From JAXDBM01 sp963709485 (GTDB lineage: Bacteria; Desulfobacterota; Syntrophia; Syntrophales; Fen-1087): a stretch of 64,000 nucleotides of DNA. A model generated the notes under the pieces. It saw only the letters and a program-made list of their open reading frames with translations, was not told the origin of the DNA and did no database searches. The stretch is taken from assembly GCA_963709485.1 (NCBI GenBank), contig CAVPWE010000002.1:1-64000 (forward strand), written 5' to 3'. This document shows, in pieces, positions 16,932 to 25,993 of this stretch. Both the position numbers and the translations under genes were made by a program. Each line of letters starts with the position of its first letter. The stretch's first letter is position 1.

Positions 16932-17414
16932 TCAGCGATCACTCACCTCGTATTTTATGTAGGTGTCGATATCGGGCGTGTAAATCTCGACATGCCGATC
17001 CTCCTTCATCACGACAGGCGTCCTGGCGGCGAGGAAGGAATACCATATCCCGATCTGGCGGCCCTGGTCGTCGACAACGGCAAACCCGTAGTGCCGTTGC
17101 CCGATCTGCCAGGCCCGGGCCTGCATCTGCAAAACCAGGTCCCGAAAACGCGCGGGCGTGGGCTCGATCCTCTTCCAGAGCGTCGAATCCAGCGTATATT
17201 CCCTATTGAGACCCAGCATCGCGTTGGGATACTCGTCGGAACCGCTCACATAGTAGTTGACGCCCGGCGCTGAGTTGAAAAGATTCAAAGGCTGCCTGGC
17301 TTTTCCGTCCGGCACCATGGATCCGTATTTCCCGGAAAGCAGGCCGGCACAACCCAGACAGGAAAAAGCCAGCGCCATAAACATCAACACGTGAAATACC
17401 GATAATCTCCGCAT
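16932..17414 (-). CDS. hypothetical lipoprotein
   Basis: A 160-aa exported lipoprotein of unknown function. The N-terminus has Arg residues, a hydrophobic core and a lipobox ending LGC, so the mature protein would begin at that Cys. The rest is soluble, with charged beta-like segments (GFAVVDDQGRQIGIWYSF, VEIYTPDIDTY). The ATG at 17414 lies 8 nt after AGGAGG and is preferred to one 6 nt upstream, which is too close. It follows a LEA-type lipoprotein and a DUF2799 lipoprotein on the same strand, suggesting an outer-membrane lipoprotein cluster. Confidence 0.72.
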   Translation of the reverse strand: MRRLSVFHVLMFMALAFSCLGCAGLLSGKYGSMVPDGKARQPLNLFNSAPGVNYYVSGSDEYPNAMLGLNREYTLDSTLWKRIEPTPARFRDLVLQMQARAWQIGQRHYGFAVVDDQGRQIGIWYSFLAARTPVVMKEDRHVEIYTPDIDTYIKYEVSDR

Positions 17415-17457
17415 ATGCATTTCCTCCTCTTTTTCTCTTCAAACGGACAGAAGGGTT

Positions 17458-17937
17458 TTATCGTCTCAGGTTGATCCGCCCCTCTTTGGAGAAGGGGAAA
17501 TTGAGGCTCCCGAAGACCGTTTCGACGTCGGCCTTTCCCTCAATCTTGTAGGGCAGGTCTTCACCGGTAATGATGGTCTTCAGGCTTCCACTGAAGTTTT
17601 TGAACTTCGCAATGAGAGGGATCTGCAACCGTGTCACCGATAATGATTGTATGAGGAGCTCCTTTTCCAGGCGGCCGTTGCCAATTTCTTCATTGTTGAG
17701 ATAAACGGTATATTCGAAAGATTTGAGCGTAAGATCAAAACGATTCGGATTCTGCGCCTCGAGACCGATGAGAAGGTTCATCTCCGAGAAGGTGCGGGGG
17801 CTGAGGATAATCTCGCGAATGACAAAGGTGGGCCTTTCCATAATCCAGCCCAGGCAGGATACGAGAAAAATGGAAAGGGTGCACAGATACGATATGCCAA
17901 GATGCACCCTTGCCTTTTTTGTATTCAACGCCTTCAT
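17458..17937 (-). CDS. LEA type 2 (WHy-domain) family lipoprotein-like protein
   Basis: A 159-aa protein with a basic N-terminus, a hydrophobic stretch ending FLVSC (probable lipoprotein signal) and a domain like LEA14/WHy. The domain features are IREIILSPRTFSEMNLLIGLEAQNPNRFDL with the typical NPN element, then YTVYLNNEEIGNGRLEKELLI and a closing strand KIEGKADVETVFGSLNFPF; I give them here only as short anchors NPNRFDL and YTVYLNNEEIGNG. Such proteins bind hydrophobic or stress-related partners; in bacteria the role is unclear. The start is taken at ATG 17937; a TTG two codons upstream is possible. Confidence 0.75.
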   Translation of the reverse strand: MKALNTKKARVHLGISYLCTLSIFLVSCLGWIMERPTFVIREIILSPRTFSEMNLLIGLEAQNPNRFDLTLKSFEYTVYLNNEEIGNGRLEKELLIQSLSVTRLQIPLIAKFKNFSGSLKTIITGEDLPYKIEGKADVETVFGSLNFPFSKEGRINLRR

Positions 17938-18041
17938 CAGCAATATCCGCTTTCTCCGAATCGAAAAGCAGGATCAGCGTGGGACTTTGTCTTGATTTAC
18001 GATCTAAAATTTTGCCTGGACGGCTTCAAGCCGCAGATCCT

Positions 18042-19496
18042 TTACTTCTTGGGTGGTTTGTTGCTCCAGCCTTCATGAACGATATGCCAGGACGTTCCCT
18101 TCTTTGCCAGCTCCACTGTTCCATACTGCTTTTCCCCGTCAACGATTCCCTCCACATAAAGCACCGCCCGGCTGCCCCTGACATAGCCCCGGGTGATCTT
18201 CGGCGCCGCGGGGGATATGGTGTTCATGAAGTCGATTGCTTTCCCCAGGTCGCTGTCAGACATGTCCACCGTTTTCGGGTCGGGCGCCGTCCGGCGGAGG
18301 GCCGCGATGTCCCTGTCCCTGATGGCCTTGCGATGGGCCTGATAGGCTTTGCCCGGAGCCCCCCCGTTCGCGGGGAGCTTCTTGCCGGTCCTGGCGTTCG
18401 GCAGAGGCTCGGGCAGCTTCGCCTTCAGGAGCGGCGCTGAAAATTCCACCCTGATCTCGTATTTGTACGTCATGAAGTCCTCGGGTTTCGAGGTTGCAAA
18501 CGATCCCTCGACCCGTTCCTTCCCCATTCTCCCCGGCACGAAACCGGCGTGGGTGAAACCCGACATCTGGATTTGACCGTATTTCCCCTCTCTCGTCGCG
18601 GGATGGTCAATCAGCTCGTAGACCGGCTTGCCCTCGCTGTTGATCTTGAAGTAGGCATAGCCCTGCTGCTGGCGGGTGGCATCCCTCAGGTCCCCGATGC
18701 CGCTGAGTGCACCATCCGGGAGGGGTTTTTCCGTCAGCAGCACCGCGATGTCATTCTTGGCGGCATCGAAAGTGTTGGGCTGGGACATCGCGTAGGCATA
18801 CTTCAGCGGGATGCCCTTCCCGTTGATTTTGAGTGTTCCCGAAGCCGTGCCGGCGGATGATTTCGCCCCGGCCACCCGGACCGGAGCTTGTACGGCTGCG
18901 GGAACAGGATGAGTGACCGTTTCCGGCTTGCTCCTTCGCTTACCTTCCCGCGCCTCCGCCATCACCCTGTCCAGATCCCGCTCCTGGTCGTAGAGTCTGC
19001 TTCTCAGCTTGTCCAGGTCGCTCTCCAGTTTCCGGATCTCACCGCGAATGTGGGTTCTATCCCTGTCCGAGGTCTTCTTGTTCTCCAGCCTGTTTTGTTT
19101 GCTGGAAATACTACTGTGCTTACTCTCAATTTCCTTCCTCGTCTCATAGACCGAGTAAGCCGCGTTATTGTAACGCGCAAATTGTGAATGGATGTCGAGG
19201 GGGCACACGCCGTTGTATCGCCGGCCTTTAAGCCCGCTCTGAAAAGCATTGTCGATCTGGCAGTATTCCCGAAGCCCCTCGGCGCGGCCGGCCATGTAGA
19301 GCCTTTCATCGGGCCGGACGCCGTGATCGGCGCAGGCTTCGCGGTGCTTTTCGATCCGCGCGGCCACCTCGCCGTTGGCGCCGTCCTTAAAGCCGATGTC
19401 ACGCCAGTCGCCCGTCAGGCACTCGTCCTTGTTCAGGGTGGCGCAACCCGCCAGAAGCAACAGTCCGGTTAAGATGATCAGATGATGGAATTTCAT
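18042..19496 (-). CDS. DUF2799 lipoprotein with coiled coil and C-terminal extension
   Basis: A 484-aa lipoprotein. The signal ends in the lipobox LLAGC. Residues about 25-110 are a DUF2799 domain (CLTGDWRDIGFKDGANG, CADHGVRPDERLYMAGRAEG). A charged coiled coil follows (about residues 118-190, rich in Glu, Arg and Lys). The remaining 290 residues are a separate region with an ending that resembles small beta-domains that follow catalytic or nuclear-transport-factor-like folds (VEGIVDGEKQYGTVELAKKGTSWHI). DUF2799 proteins are normally about 150 aa, so this is an enlarged variant. Function unknown; placement is probably the outer membrane. Confidence 0.75.
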   Translation of the reverse strand: MKFHHLIILTGLLLLAGCATLNKDECLTGDWRDIGFKDGANGEVAARIEKHREACADHGVRPDERLYMAGRAEGLREYCQIDNAFQSGLKGRRYNGVCPLDIHSQFARYNNAAYSVYETRKEIESKHSSISSKQNRLENKKTSDRDRTHIRGEIRKLESDLDKLRSRLYDQERDLDRVMAEAREGKRRSKPETVTHPVPAAVQAPVRVAGAKSSAGTASGTLKINGKGIPLKYAYAMSQPNTFDAAKNDIAVLLTEKPLPDGALSGIGDLRDATRQQQGYAYFKINSEGKPVYELIDHPATREGKYGQIQMSGFTHAGFVPGRMGKERVEGSFATSKPEDFMTYKYEIRVEFSAPLLKAKLPEPLPNARTGKKLPANGGAPGKAYQAHRKAIRDRDIAALRRTAPDPKTVDMSDSDLGKAIDFMNTISPAAPKITRGYVRGSRAVLYVEGIVDGEKQYGTVELAKKGTSWHIVHEGWSNKPPKK

Positions 19497-19544
19497 GTGC
19501 TCTTACCTCCATAACCAGATAGGATTGGATGGACACAAGACAAA

Positions 19545-19573
19545 ACCCCGCTCTCTAACTGAGAAGCGGGGTT
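19545..19573. terminator. hairpin of uncertain direction, terminator-like
   Basis: ACCCCGCT and AGCGGGGT form an 8-bp stem with a short inner stem CTC/GAG. It is followed by TTTC on the plus strand and by TTTTG on the minus strand. It lies 50 nt upstream of the DUF2799 gene, so it could be a second stop for transcripts from the minus-strand operon further up. Confidence 0.4.
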
Positions 19574-19733
19574 TCAATCATCAATTCATAGCATCACCCT
19601 TGGAAAGGGTCCGGATTGGATGTTTTACCCTGTGCCGATGCCGCGTCTGAACAGGGTTTCTTATGTTCCTAATTATTCATAAAGTCAAGACTCATATTTC
19701 ATTGAAAACAAATTGATATCCGGCATTTTCGTC

Positions 19734-19770
19734 AAAAGCCCCCGGCCGCGACACGTTCGCGGGAAGGGGC
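19734..19770 (-). terminator. Rho-independent terminator of the radical SAM/Memo operon
   Basis: On the minus strand GCCCC-TTC-CCGCGA pairs with TCGCGG-CCG-GGGGC around the loop ACGTG and is followed at once by TTTT. It begins 7 nt past the stop of the metallopeptidase-like gene, which marks that gene as the last of the operon. Confidence 0.72.
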
Positions 19771-19776
19771 CTTCGG

Positions 19777-20739
19777 TCAGACCATGAAAAAGATCCTGGG
19801 TCCATGTTCTTTATGTCCGGACCTTTCCGATTCGTTTTTCTCCTCTTTTTCCCATTGCATAAGAATCGCTTTGGCCCTTCTCCTTTTTCGGTAATAACCG
19901 TATAGAAACATTGCCGTCACCGCGAACCAGAAGGTTGCGGCGCTCGTGATCAGAGGGACCCAGGATACCCGCATCTTCATATAGTCGGTCCATTCACCTT
20001 CCAGTGTCACGAGATGCTTGCCGGTCATTTTTTGGAGTGAGTGCCTGAGATTTCCCGATTCAGCATAATTTTTAATAAACTGCTGAAAAGCCGCGCTTCC
20101 GTAACGGCTGATCAGAAAGGAGACAAACATGAAGCTTTCCGCATAGGCCAGCTCCGCATCCTCCCGATCTTCAGGAAATCGGTTCCAGAGCTCCTGCAAC
20201 GGAATGATTCGGCCTGTGAGGACGGCCCTGGTGATTGCTGCCGTTCTGGAGATCTGCCATTCGGACGATTCATACATGGCGATTCCTTCAGCGAGGAAAG
20301 CGGGTACGTCCTGATGCTGCAATGCCCTCCCCAGCACGATATGCGTGAATTCATGGATGAAGATTTTCCGATAATCGAAGCTCCCTCCACGGACGGCTTT
20401 GGGTGACCGGATGATGATGAGGTTGCGTTCCGGATAAGCCACGGCGGCAGCCCATAGAGGCACCTTTTCATGGCGGGGCTGCAACTGCCGGAATTCTTCG
20501 ATGGTCGGCGCCAAAATAACCTTTGTTTTTTCCGTCACGGAATATCCCACATCCGAGACAATTTTTATCCGGAGCAGTTCCGATTCCTCTGCAACATGCC
20601 GGGAAAGCTTCGCATCCGGTTCGGAATATTGAATGATGAAGTGGTTTGTTTCATATCTCTGGTACCGGGCAGCTTCACTCCGGGAAAAAAATACAAGGAC
20701 GATCAGTGCGGTGAGAAACAAAGAATGTGCAGGCTTCAT
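19777..20739 (-). CDS. exported peptidase MA-like (gluzincin-type) protein with C-terminal membrane anchor
   Basis: About 320 aa. After a signal sequence (SLFLTALIVLVFFSRSEA) a metallopeptidase-like domain carries the zinc motif HEFTHIVLG near residue 145, with AFLAEGIAMYESSEW downstream supplying a likely third ligand Glu, the arrangement of the peptidase_MA_2 family. A transmembrane helix near residue 265 (WVPLITSAATFWFAVTAMFL in part) and a basic, charged cytoplasmic tail follow. No ribosome site separates possible starts; I use the ATG at 20739 because it begins the signal peptide. An open frame extends to 20826. Last gene of the operon, 132 nt after the spermidine-synthase-like gene. Confidence 0.72.
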   Translation of the reverse strand: MKPAHSLFLTALIVLVFFSRSEAARYQRYETNHFIIQYSEPDAKLSRHVAEESELLRIKIVSDVGYSVTEKTKVILAPTIEEFRQLQPRHEKVPLWAAAVAYPERNLIIIRSPKAVRGGSFDYRKIFIHEFTHIVLGRALQHQDVPAFLAEGIAMYESSEWQISRTAAITRAVLTGRIIPLQELWNRFPEDREDAELAYAESFMFVSFLISRYGSAAFQQFIKNYAESGNLRHSLQKMTGKHLVTLEGEWTDYMKMRVSWVPLITSAATFWFAVTAMFLYGYYRKRRRAKAILMQWEKEEKNESERSGHKEHGPRIFFMV

Positions 20740-20871
20740 CTGCCAACCGGGCATATTTGCGTTCAGATCTGAAGTGAAGAAGATCGCTCGGAGCGCACTT
20801 TTTCGTGATGTCCTCAAATTTCGCACCTTAACATCATATCATTTCCGGCATGGCAGCACCCGCATACATTC

Positions 20872-23034
20872 TTACACTAAAATAAGAGAAAATGCGGCAA
20901 GAAGGAGCATTCCCCTTGTGGTGACATCCATTCCCACCAGGGGGATCAGGAACAGACTGCAGAGCAGAGAGCCGAGGCATCCGCCGATGAGATCGGCAAA
21001 GTACAGCGTTGAAATCACATTTTTATGGTCTTTGACCTCATGAAGGCTGGCATAGGCAAAAATACCGGCGACCAGCAAACCCGTTCCCGACAGGAGCAAT
21101 GAAGTCCAAACCAAGCCGGTGTTGATGCTCATCGCAATTTTCGTTTCCGTAAACGCACAGAGGAGACAAAACCCGGCGAGCAGGCTGATTCCATACCATC
21201 GCGCATATTTGTTGCCGTCGATCTGCCGGACCATCACGCCATTGATGATCACGGCGCCCGCGGCAAGGCCCGCCATGAAGCTCATCAGGAGAAGTCCGAT
21301 GTCCTGATAGAGCACCCCGTGTTTCACCTGATAATAAAGGATCAGGATCGTTTCCAAAACCATCCCCAGAAAGCCGGCCGCCATGACCAGCAACGTGCGG
21401 CGAAAAGCAGGCAGGAAGCGGCTTGCAAGAAAGAAGACAGCCAGGCTGATCCACAGCAAAAATGATGTTGACGGTTTCGAAAAATGCTTTTCCATCATTG
21501 AAGAAGGATCGGCAAGGGCAATGTTCGGAAAAAACTTCGACAGCCAGATGATAAAGGCGTATTGATAGCAAACGGGCCTGACGTCGGTATTGAGAAGGGC
21601 CTTTTCCCGCTTGAGCAAAGCCCCGATTTCGAAAAATCTGTCATTTGTCAAGAGGTACTCGATATAATTCGATGAAATCAATCTTGTCTCTATTTTCAGG
21701 TCCCGCAGACGGCGGGACATGACTTCCGGGGTGCGCGGCAGCGGTTCGCGGGAAGCGGTGACAACGTTTGTCGTGCCGGGAAGAAACAGCACCTCCGGAA
21801 AAACAGATCGCAGAGATCCGTAGATACTTGTATTGCGGCGGGTCAACGGCATTGTCCATAGATTTTCAGCCGTGCGGAGCTTGAAGCCCAGAATCCCCCC
21901 CGGATTCAATTTTGTGTAACATTGTTCGAAAAATTCCTTCGTGTAGAAGCGGTTTGCCTGGCCCGATGCCGGTTCCGGCATGCCGACCAGGATGAGATCG
22001 TATGTGCCGCTCTCTTTAAGATACCGCCGGGGGTCCGCAAAGATAATACGGACATTCGCTTCTCCCAGTGACCTCTGAATGTCATCCGGCAGATATCGTG
22101 TCGCCAGGTTCAGCATGACTGGGTTAAGTTCCACATAATCAATCCGCTTCGGCTGATACTTCGCCATTTCCCTGACGAGCCCTTCAACGCCACCCCCCAG
22201 GATCAGCACATCCTTTGGATTCGGGTGCTGGAGCGCTGCCAGGTGGCAGAAGTGCTCGGCCTCGGTTCCCTCCGTCTCAAACGCCAGGGCGTCATTTTCA
22301 AAAACGGCAACCTGCTTGTGCAGCCGCGTAACGGTGATTCTCCCATAGGGAGAATCCCGGCTTTCCAGAAGATTCGGGTGATTCCACATGGTCATCTGCC
22401 GGTCCAGGACAGATGCGTTCCAGAGGAGCGCCAGGACGATGCAGACCAGGACGGTGGGCGCCCACCGAAGGCGCGATCTCCCCAATCCCTTCAACGCGAA
22501 CAGGGATGTGCCGAGGGAGGCAAGCGCACACACGAGCGCGACGGAGCAATTCCGGATTCCCCACGCAAGAAACAGGGTGGAAAACAGTCCGCCAATCAAT
22601 CCTCCCGCACTTTCGATGGCATAGGCGACGGCCAGCGTCCTGCCATTCGTCACGTATCGCTTCGCGGTCCACTGGAACAGCAGGCCGGACAGCAGCCCGA
22701 GAGGAAGGATGGAGAAAACCGCGGTCATGATCTGCTGAGGAAAGGCCAGATACGCGCCGGGAACTCCGCCAAAGAGCAGTCGGCTGGAGCGGATGAAAAC
22801 GATATCCGCGGGCACGGCGATTCCGAAGATGATAAAAAGTGCCGAAATACGTGTCAGGGACGGAAAATGAACCCGGCGTCCGATGATTGCGCCGATCGCA
22901 GTCCAGAACAGCCATATTCCCAGGGCAATGAGATAGATCAATTCAACTCCGTAAAAGGAAACATTCAATTCCCGGAGCAGGGCAACCTGTCCCAGAATTG
23001 AAATGAACCCGATGGAGAGAAGAGAAGCGGTCAT
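20872..23034 (-). CDS. membrane-fused spermidine synthase-like protein
   Basis: A 720-aa protein with an N-terminal membrane domain (about residues 1-200, six or more helices, opening LLSIGFISILGQVALLREL), a spermidine synthase-like Rossmann domain (about 215-440) and a second membrane domain (about 520-720). The nucleotide-binding loop is DVLILGGGVEGLVREM and the acidic strand YVELNPVMLNLA, both as in aminopropyltransferases. The loop that should hold the catalytic Asp (usual D-x-x-D-P) reads LVGMPEPASG, so that Asp is missing. Whether it transfers aminopropyl groups is therefore doubtful. It is 162 nt downstream of the Memo-AMMECR1 gene. Confidence 0.85.
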   Translation of the reverse strand: MTASLLSIGFISILGQVALLRELNVSFYGVELIYLIALGIWLFWTAIGAIIGRRVHFPSLTRISALFIIFGIAVPADIVFIRSSRLLFGGVPGAYLAFPQQIMTAVFSILPLGLLSGLLFQWTAKRYVTNGRTLAVAYAIESAGGLIGGLFSTLFLAWGIRNCSVALVCALASLGTSLFALKGLGRSRLRWAPTVLVCIVLALLWNASVLDRQMTMWNHPNLLESRDSPYGRITVTRLHKQVAVFENDALAFETEGTEAEHFCHLAALQHPNPKDVLILGGGVEGLVREMAKYQPKRIDYVELNPVMLNLATRYLPDDIQRSLGEANVRIIFADPRRYLKESGTYDLILVGMPEPASGQANRFYTKEFFEQCYTKLNPGGILGFKLRTAENLWTMPLTRRNTSIYGSLRSVFPEVLFLPGTTNVVTASREPLPRTPEVMSRRLRDLKIETRLISSNYIEYLLTNDRFFEIGALLKREKALLNTDVRPVCYQYAFIIWLSKFFPNIALADPSSMMEKHFSKPSTSFLLWISLAVFFLASRFLPAFRRTLLVMAAGFLGMVLETILILYYQVKHGVLYQDIGLLLMSFMAGLAAGAVIINGVMVRQIDGNKYARWYGISLLAGFCLLCAFTETKIAMSINTGLVWTSLLLSGTGLLVAGIFAYASLHEVKDHKNVISTLYFADLIGGCLGSLLCSLFLIPLVGMDVTTRGMLLLAAFSLILV

Positions 23035-23196
23035 GGGATTATCTTTAAATGCTGCGAACCAGAGCGAAATCAGGCGGCTTGATCGAAAGCGCGAGAGGCA
23101 AGGCGCGGGAATCCCGATTCAAGAGGCGTATTTCCACATGCCGCAGCTGGAAAGCATGGATCGAAACAGGGCAGCCGGACTTTCCCGGAGCCGTGG

Positions 23197-24735
23197 TTAT
23201 CTGAATTCCGATTCGCTGAAAACAACCGCCTGAAAAGTTGACAATTGGGCGCCCTCCTTCCAGCCACCCGGCTTCAGCCCGGCTTTCAGGCAAAGATGAT
23301 CCAGCATTTCTTCGCGGTTCCATCGCTGTTCCGTTGGCACCTGAGGAAGGAAAACGGCTGAACGGCCTTCTTTGCTGAGCGCGACACCGTCCCTGCCGAC
23401 AACAATATCGGAAGCGCCGGCGACCTGTTTCATCGGCGACAGCACGGAGATTTCGATTTCAGTATCTTTTAATTCATCGGCGCCCAGCGGGCGGAACCGG
23501 CTGTCATGAAAGGCTGCCTGAAGGGTCATGGCGCCGACAAGCCTGCAAAGGGGCGCATCTCCGACCATCCGGCCGATGCAGCCGCGCAGCTCACCCTCTT
23601 TCTTGAGCGTCACAAACACTCCCCGTGGCTGCTGAAGATTCACATGGCAACCTCTTGCCAGCGGAACCGTGTCGGTTAAGAAAATCCGGGAAAGGGTTTC
23701 CCTGGCAAGGACGAGCAAAGCCTTTTTATCGGATGCCCGGAGCGCGGCGGACGCCGCAACCGGCGTTGCCTGACCCGATGGGCTGATGCTTTTCCCCGCT
23801 CCATCCGCAGCCAATGCAACCGCCCCATATCCGACAACCCGCGCCCGTTCGCCGACAGGCGCATCGCCCGAATTGGCATAACTGACAACCACCCCGCGCG
23901 CAGCGCCCAAAGACCTGGCTGCCGCCATGGCCGCCAGGATCGGGGCCTCGCCGCAGGCGCGCGTACGGAGATCCAGAATGCTGCCATCCATGTGCGCGTG
24001 CACCGTTTTGACAAATGTGGCGGGATCGAGCTTCGCCATGGCCGCAAGAGTCTCCCGATCCACCCGGTTTGCATGTTCGGCGGCAGGATAGTGCGAAAGA
24101 TCGGAACTCGCGACGATCAATGCCCGCTTGTCTTTCAAAACCCGCGCGAGGGCCTGGCCGAAGCGATCGCAGATCTGCATGTCCGGTGAACCGACAACGG
24201 CGGGGACAATTTTCGCCTTTGGAAAGAGAACCTGAACAAAGGGCACGATGACTTCAATGGAGTGTTCATGCTCATGAAGTGATTTGTCCAAAGCACAATC
24301 GGCCGGATCGGCTTTCACGAGCGATCGCATGACGCTCTTGTCGATCGCGGCGGTTCCGAGGGGAGTGCGAAAACCGCTGCCCGGATAGAGCGATATTTTC
24401 CGATAATGAGGGTTTGTATGGTTTGTTCCCAGAATGACGACCACATCGTAGCTCTGATTGCTGACCTGATTGAAGCCATCGGCGCAAATCTGGCCGGAGA
24501 AGATGTAGCCGGCATGGGGGACAATGATGGCAACGGGCTTTTCAACCTTCGCCGGAACCGCATCCTGAAGGAATTTTTCAATGGCGAGTCTCAGCCTGGC
24601 CGCGGAGCCGGGATAGAATTTTCCGGCGACGGCCGGTTCACGAACATCGGAATGCGAGGCATTATCTGCCTGGCATACGGCGGCAAAACAGAGACTGATG
24701 ATAGACAGCGCAAGACTCCATTGCAGCATCTTCAT
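23197..24735 (-). CDS. secreted Memo-AMMECR1 fusion (AmmeMemoRadiSam system proteins B and A)
   Basis: A 512-aa protein with a signal peptide (MKMLQWSLALSIISLCFAAV, then CQA), a Memo domain (about residues 35-310) and an AMMECR1 domain (about 335-500). Memo keeps the metal-site His residues in VPHAGYIFSG and LGTNHTNPH and the Cys in RTRACGEAPI, plus HEHEHSIEVIVPF and SSDLSHY. AMMECR1 keeps its hallmark LRGCIGRMVGDAPL and FHDSRFRPL. The ATG at 24735 is placed after AAAGAGG and begins the signal. B and A are usually separate or fused cytoplasmic proteins; an export signal is notable. It starts 16 nt after the radical SAM gene. Confidence 0.9.
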   Translation of the reverse strand: MKMLQWSLALSIISLCFAAVCQADNASHSDVREPAVAGKFYPGSAARLRLAIEKFLQDAVPAKVEKPVAIIVPHAGYIFSGQICADGFNQVSNQSYDVVVILGTNHTNPHYRKISLYPGSGFRTPLGTAAIDKSVMRSLVKADPADCALDKSLHEHEHSIEVIVPFVQVLFPKAKIVPAVVGSPDMQICDRFGQALARVLKDKRALIVASSDLSHYPAAEHANRVDRETLAAMAKLDPATFVKTVHAHMDGSILDLRTRACGEAPILAAMAAARSLGAARGVVVSYANSGDAPVGERARVVGYGAVALAADGAGKSISPSGQATPVAASAALRASDKKALLVLARETLSRIFLTDTVPLARGCHVNLQQPRGVFVTLKKEGELRGCIGRMVGDAPLCRLVGAMTLQAAFHDSRFRPLGADELKDTEIEISVLSPMKQVAGASDIVVGRDGVALSKEGRSAVFLPQVPTEQRWNREEMLDHLCLKAGLKPGGWKEGAQLSTFQAVVFSESEFR

Positions 24736-24751
24736 TTTCGGCGACCTCTTT

Positions 24752-25993
24752 CTATGCCCACACACCGGCAATCTTCCTGCGGCAGAATTTGCAGCGTCCA
24801 CCCTTTATGTTCATCTCCCTTACAAAGAATCCCGACCGTTCGATCACGATCCTCCCGCAGTTCGGGCAGTAGGTGTGATTCCCCGGATGGCCCGGCACAT
24901 TCCCCACATATGGATAGTGCATCCCCTTGTCCCGTGCAATGTCACGGGCGCGCTCCAGGGTGGCGACGGGCGTGGGAGGGAGGTTCAGCAACTGGTAGTC
25001 AGGATGAAAGCGGGTGAAATGAACGGGGACATCGGGACCGACTTCGCCCAGTATCCAATCGATCAGATCCCTCAGCATCCTGTCCGAATCATTCAACGTG
25101 GGGACAACCAGGTTCACGATTTCAAGATGGGCCCGGCTCTTCGCCGCCTGCTTGATGCTTCTGAGGACGGGCCGCAGCTCCCCTCCACATGCAGTGCGAT
25201 AAAAATTTTCGCTGTATCCCTTCAGGTCGATTTTGACGGCGCCCAGCACCTTGCACATTTCCGCAAGCGGCGCCTCGTTCATGAATCCACAGCTTATCAA
25301 TACGGAATGGATGCCATTCTTTTCCGCGATCCTTGAAATGTCGGTCAGATATTCCATGAAGACCGTCGGTTCGTTATAGGTAAAGGCGATCACAGGCGCC
25401 TTGCCGGCAATGGCAGCATCGACGATCCCGGCAGGCGGCACAAATGAAACCGGGTGATCCTCCGGCGACGCCTGGGAGATTTGCCAGTTCTGACAGAACT
25501 TGCACCGGAGCAGGCATCCGGCAGTGGCAAGGGAGAATGCCGCAGCCCCGGGGAGGTAATGGTAAAGGGGTTTCTTTTCGATCGGATCAGCATGGATGGA
25601 CAGGGGGCGGCCATAGACGAGGCTGCGCAGCTCCCCGTCAACATTCATGCGCGTCCGGCATTTTCCCCGTTGACCGGCCGCAATCAAGCAACCTTGTGCG
25701 CAAAGAAGGCATTTGACGATTTTTTCCTTATGGACGTGGCGCTTGCCTTTTATGTCGTTCCGGTTGTCATGGCATGCGCGACAATCGGCATCGGATGACG
25801 CGGGCGCAGTCCAGTACCGGGCCCTGGGCGCGGAGCGGACAAGTTCGTCTAAATACGTGCCTCCGAAAGCAAGACCGGAATCGTTGCCCATCAAAAATCT
25901 CTGCCAGATGGGATCGGACAGGATCATGCCGGCGCCACCGGCTGCCAGGGCAAGTCTTGCAATTGCGGCCAACAAATCACGTCTTGAAATCAT
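24752..25993 (-). CDS. AmmeMemoRadiSam system radical SAM enzyme with Tat-like signal
   Basis: A 413-aa radical SAM protein. The cluster motif is CLLRCKFCQNW (CxxxCxxC), preceded by a Cys-rich segment CLLCAQGCLIAAGQRGKC that is typical of the PflA-like branch used by this system. A further Cys motif lies near the start (DCRACHDN) and another at the C-terminus (YCPNCG, CKFCRRK), so three extra metal sites are likely. The N-terminus MISRRDLLAAIARLALAAGG has a twin-Arg motif and hydrophobic core. The ATG at 25993 follows GGGGAAATC; the frame is open further upstream but without a signal. First gene of the operon. Confidence 0.9.
   Translation of the reverse strand: MISRRDLLAAIARLALAAGGAGMILSDPIWQRFLMGNDSGLAFGGTYLDELVRSAPRARYWTAPASSDADCRACHDNRNDIKGKRHVHKEKIVKCLLCAQGCLIAAGQRGKCRTRMNVDGELRSLVYGRPLSIHADPIEKKPLYHYLPGAAAFSLATAGCLLRCKFCQNWQISQASPEDHPVSFVPPAGIVDAAIAGKAPVIAFTYNEPTVFMEYLTDISRIAEKNGIHSVLISCGFMNEAPLAEMCKVLGAVKIDLKGYSENFYRTACGGELRPVLRSIKQAAKSRAHLEIVNLVVPTLNDSDRMLRDLIDWILGEVGPDVPVHFTRFHPDYQLLNLPPTPVATLERARDIARDKGMHYPYVGNVPGHPGNHTYCPNCGRIVIERSGFFVREMNIKGGRCKFCRRKIAGVWA

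Noticed and set aside
15917..16942. 341-codon minus-strand frame across the Gly-rich gene
   Set aside because: Antisense of a Gly-codon repeat; Ile/Ala/Thr-rich translation without domain. The plus-strand gene has signal peptide and ribosome site.
19545..19660. Possible TPP-type riboswitch (CTGAGAAG with nearby ACCCT) upstream of the DUF2799 gene
   Set aside because: The order of conserved TPP elements is wrong, the downstream gene is a lipoprotein, and the sequence is better explained as hairpins.
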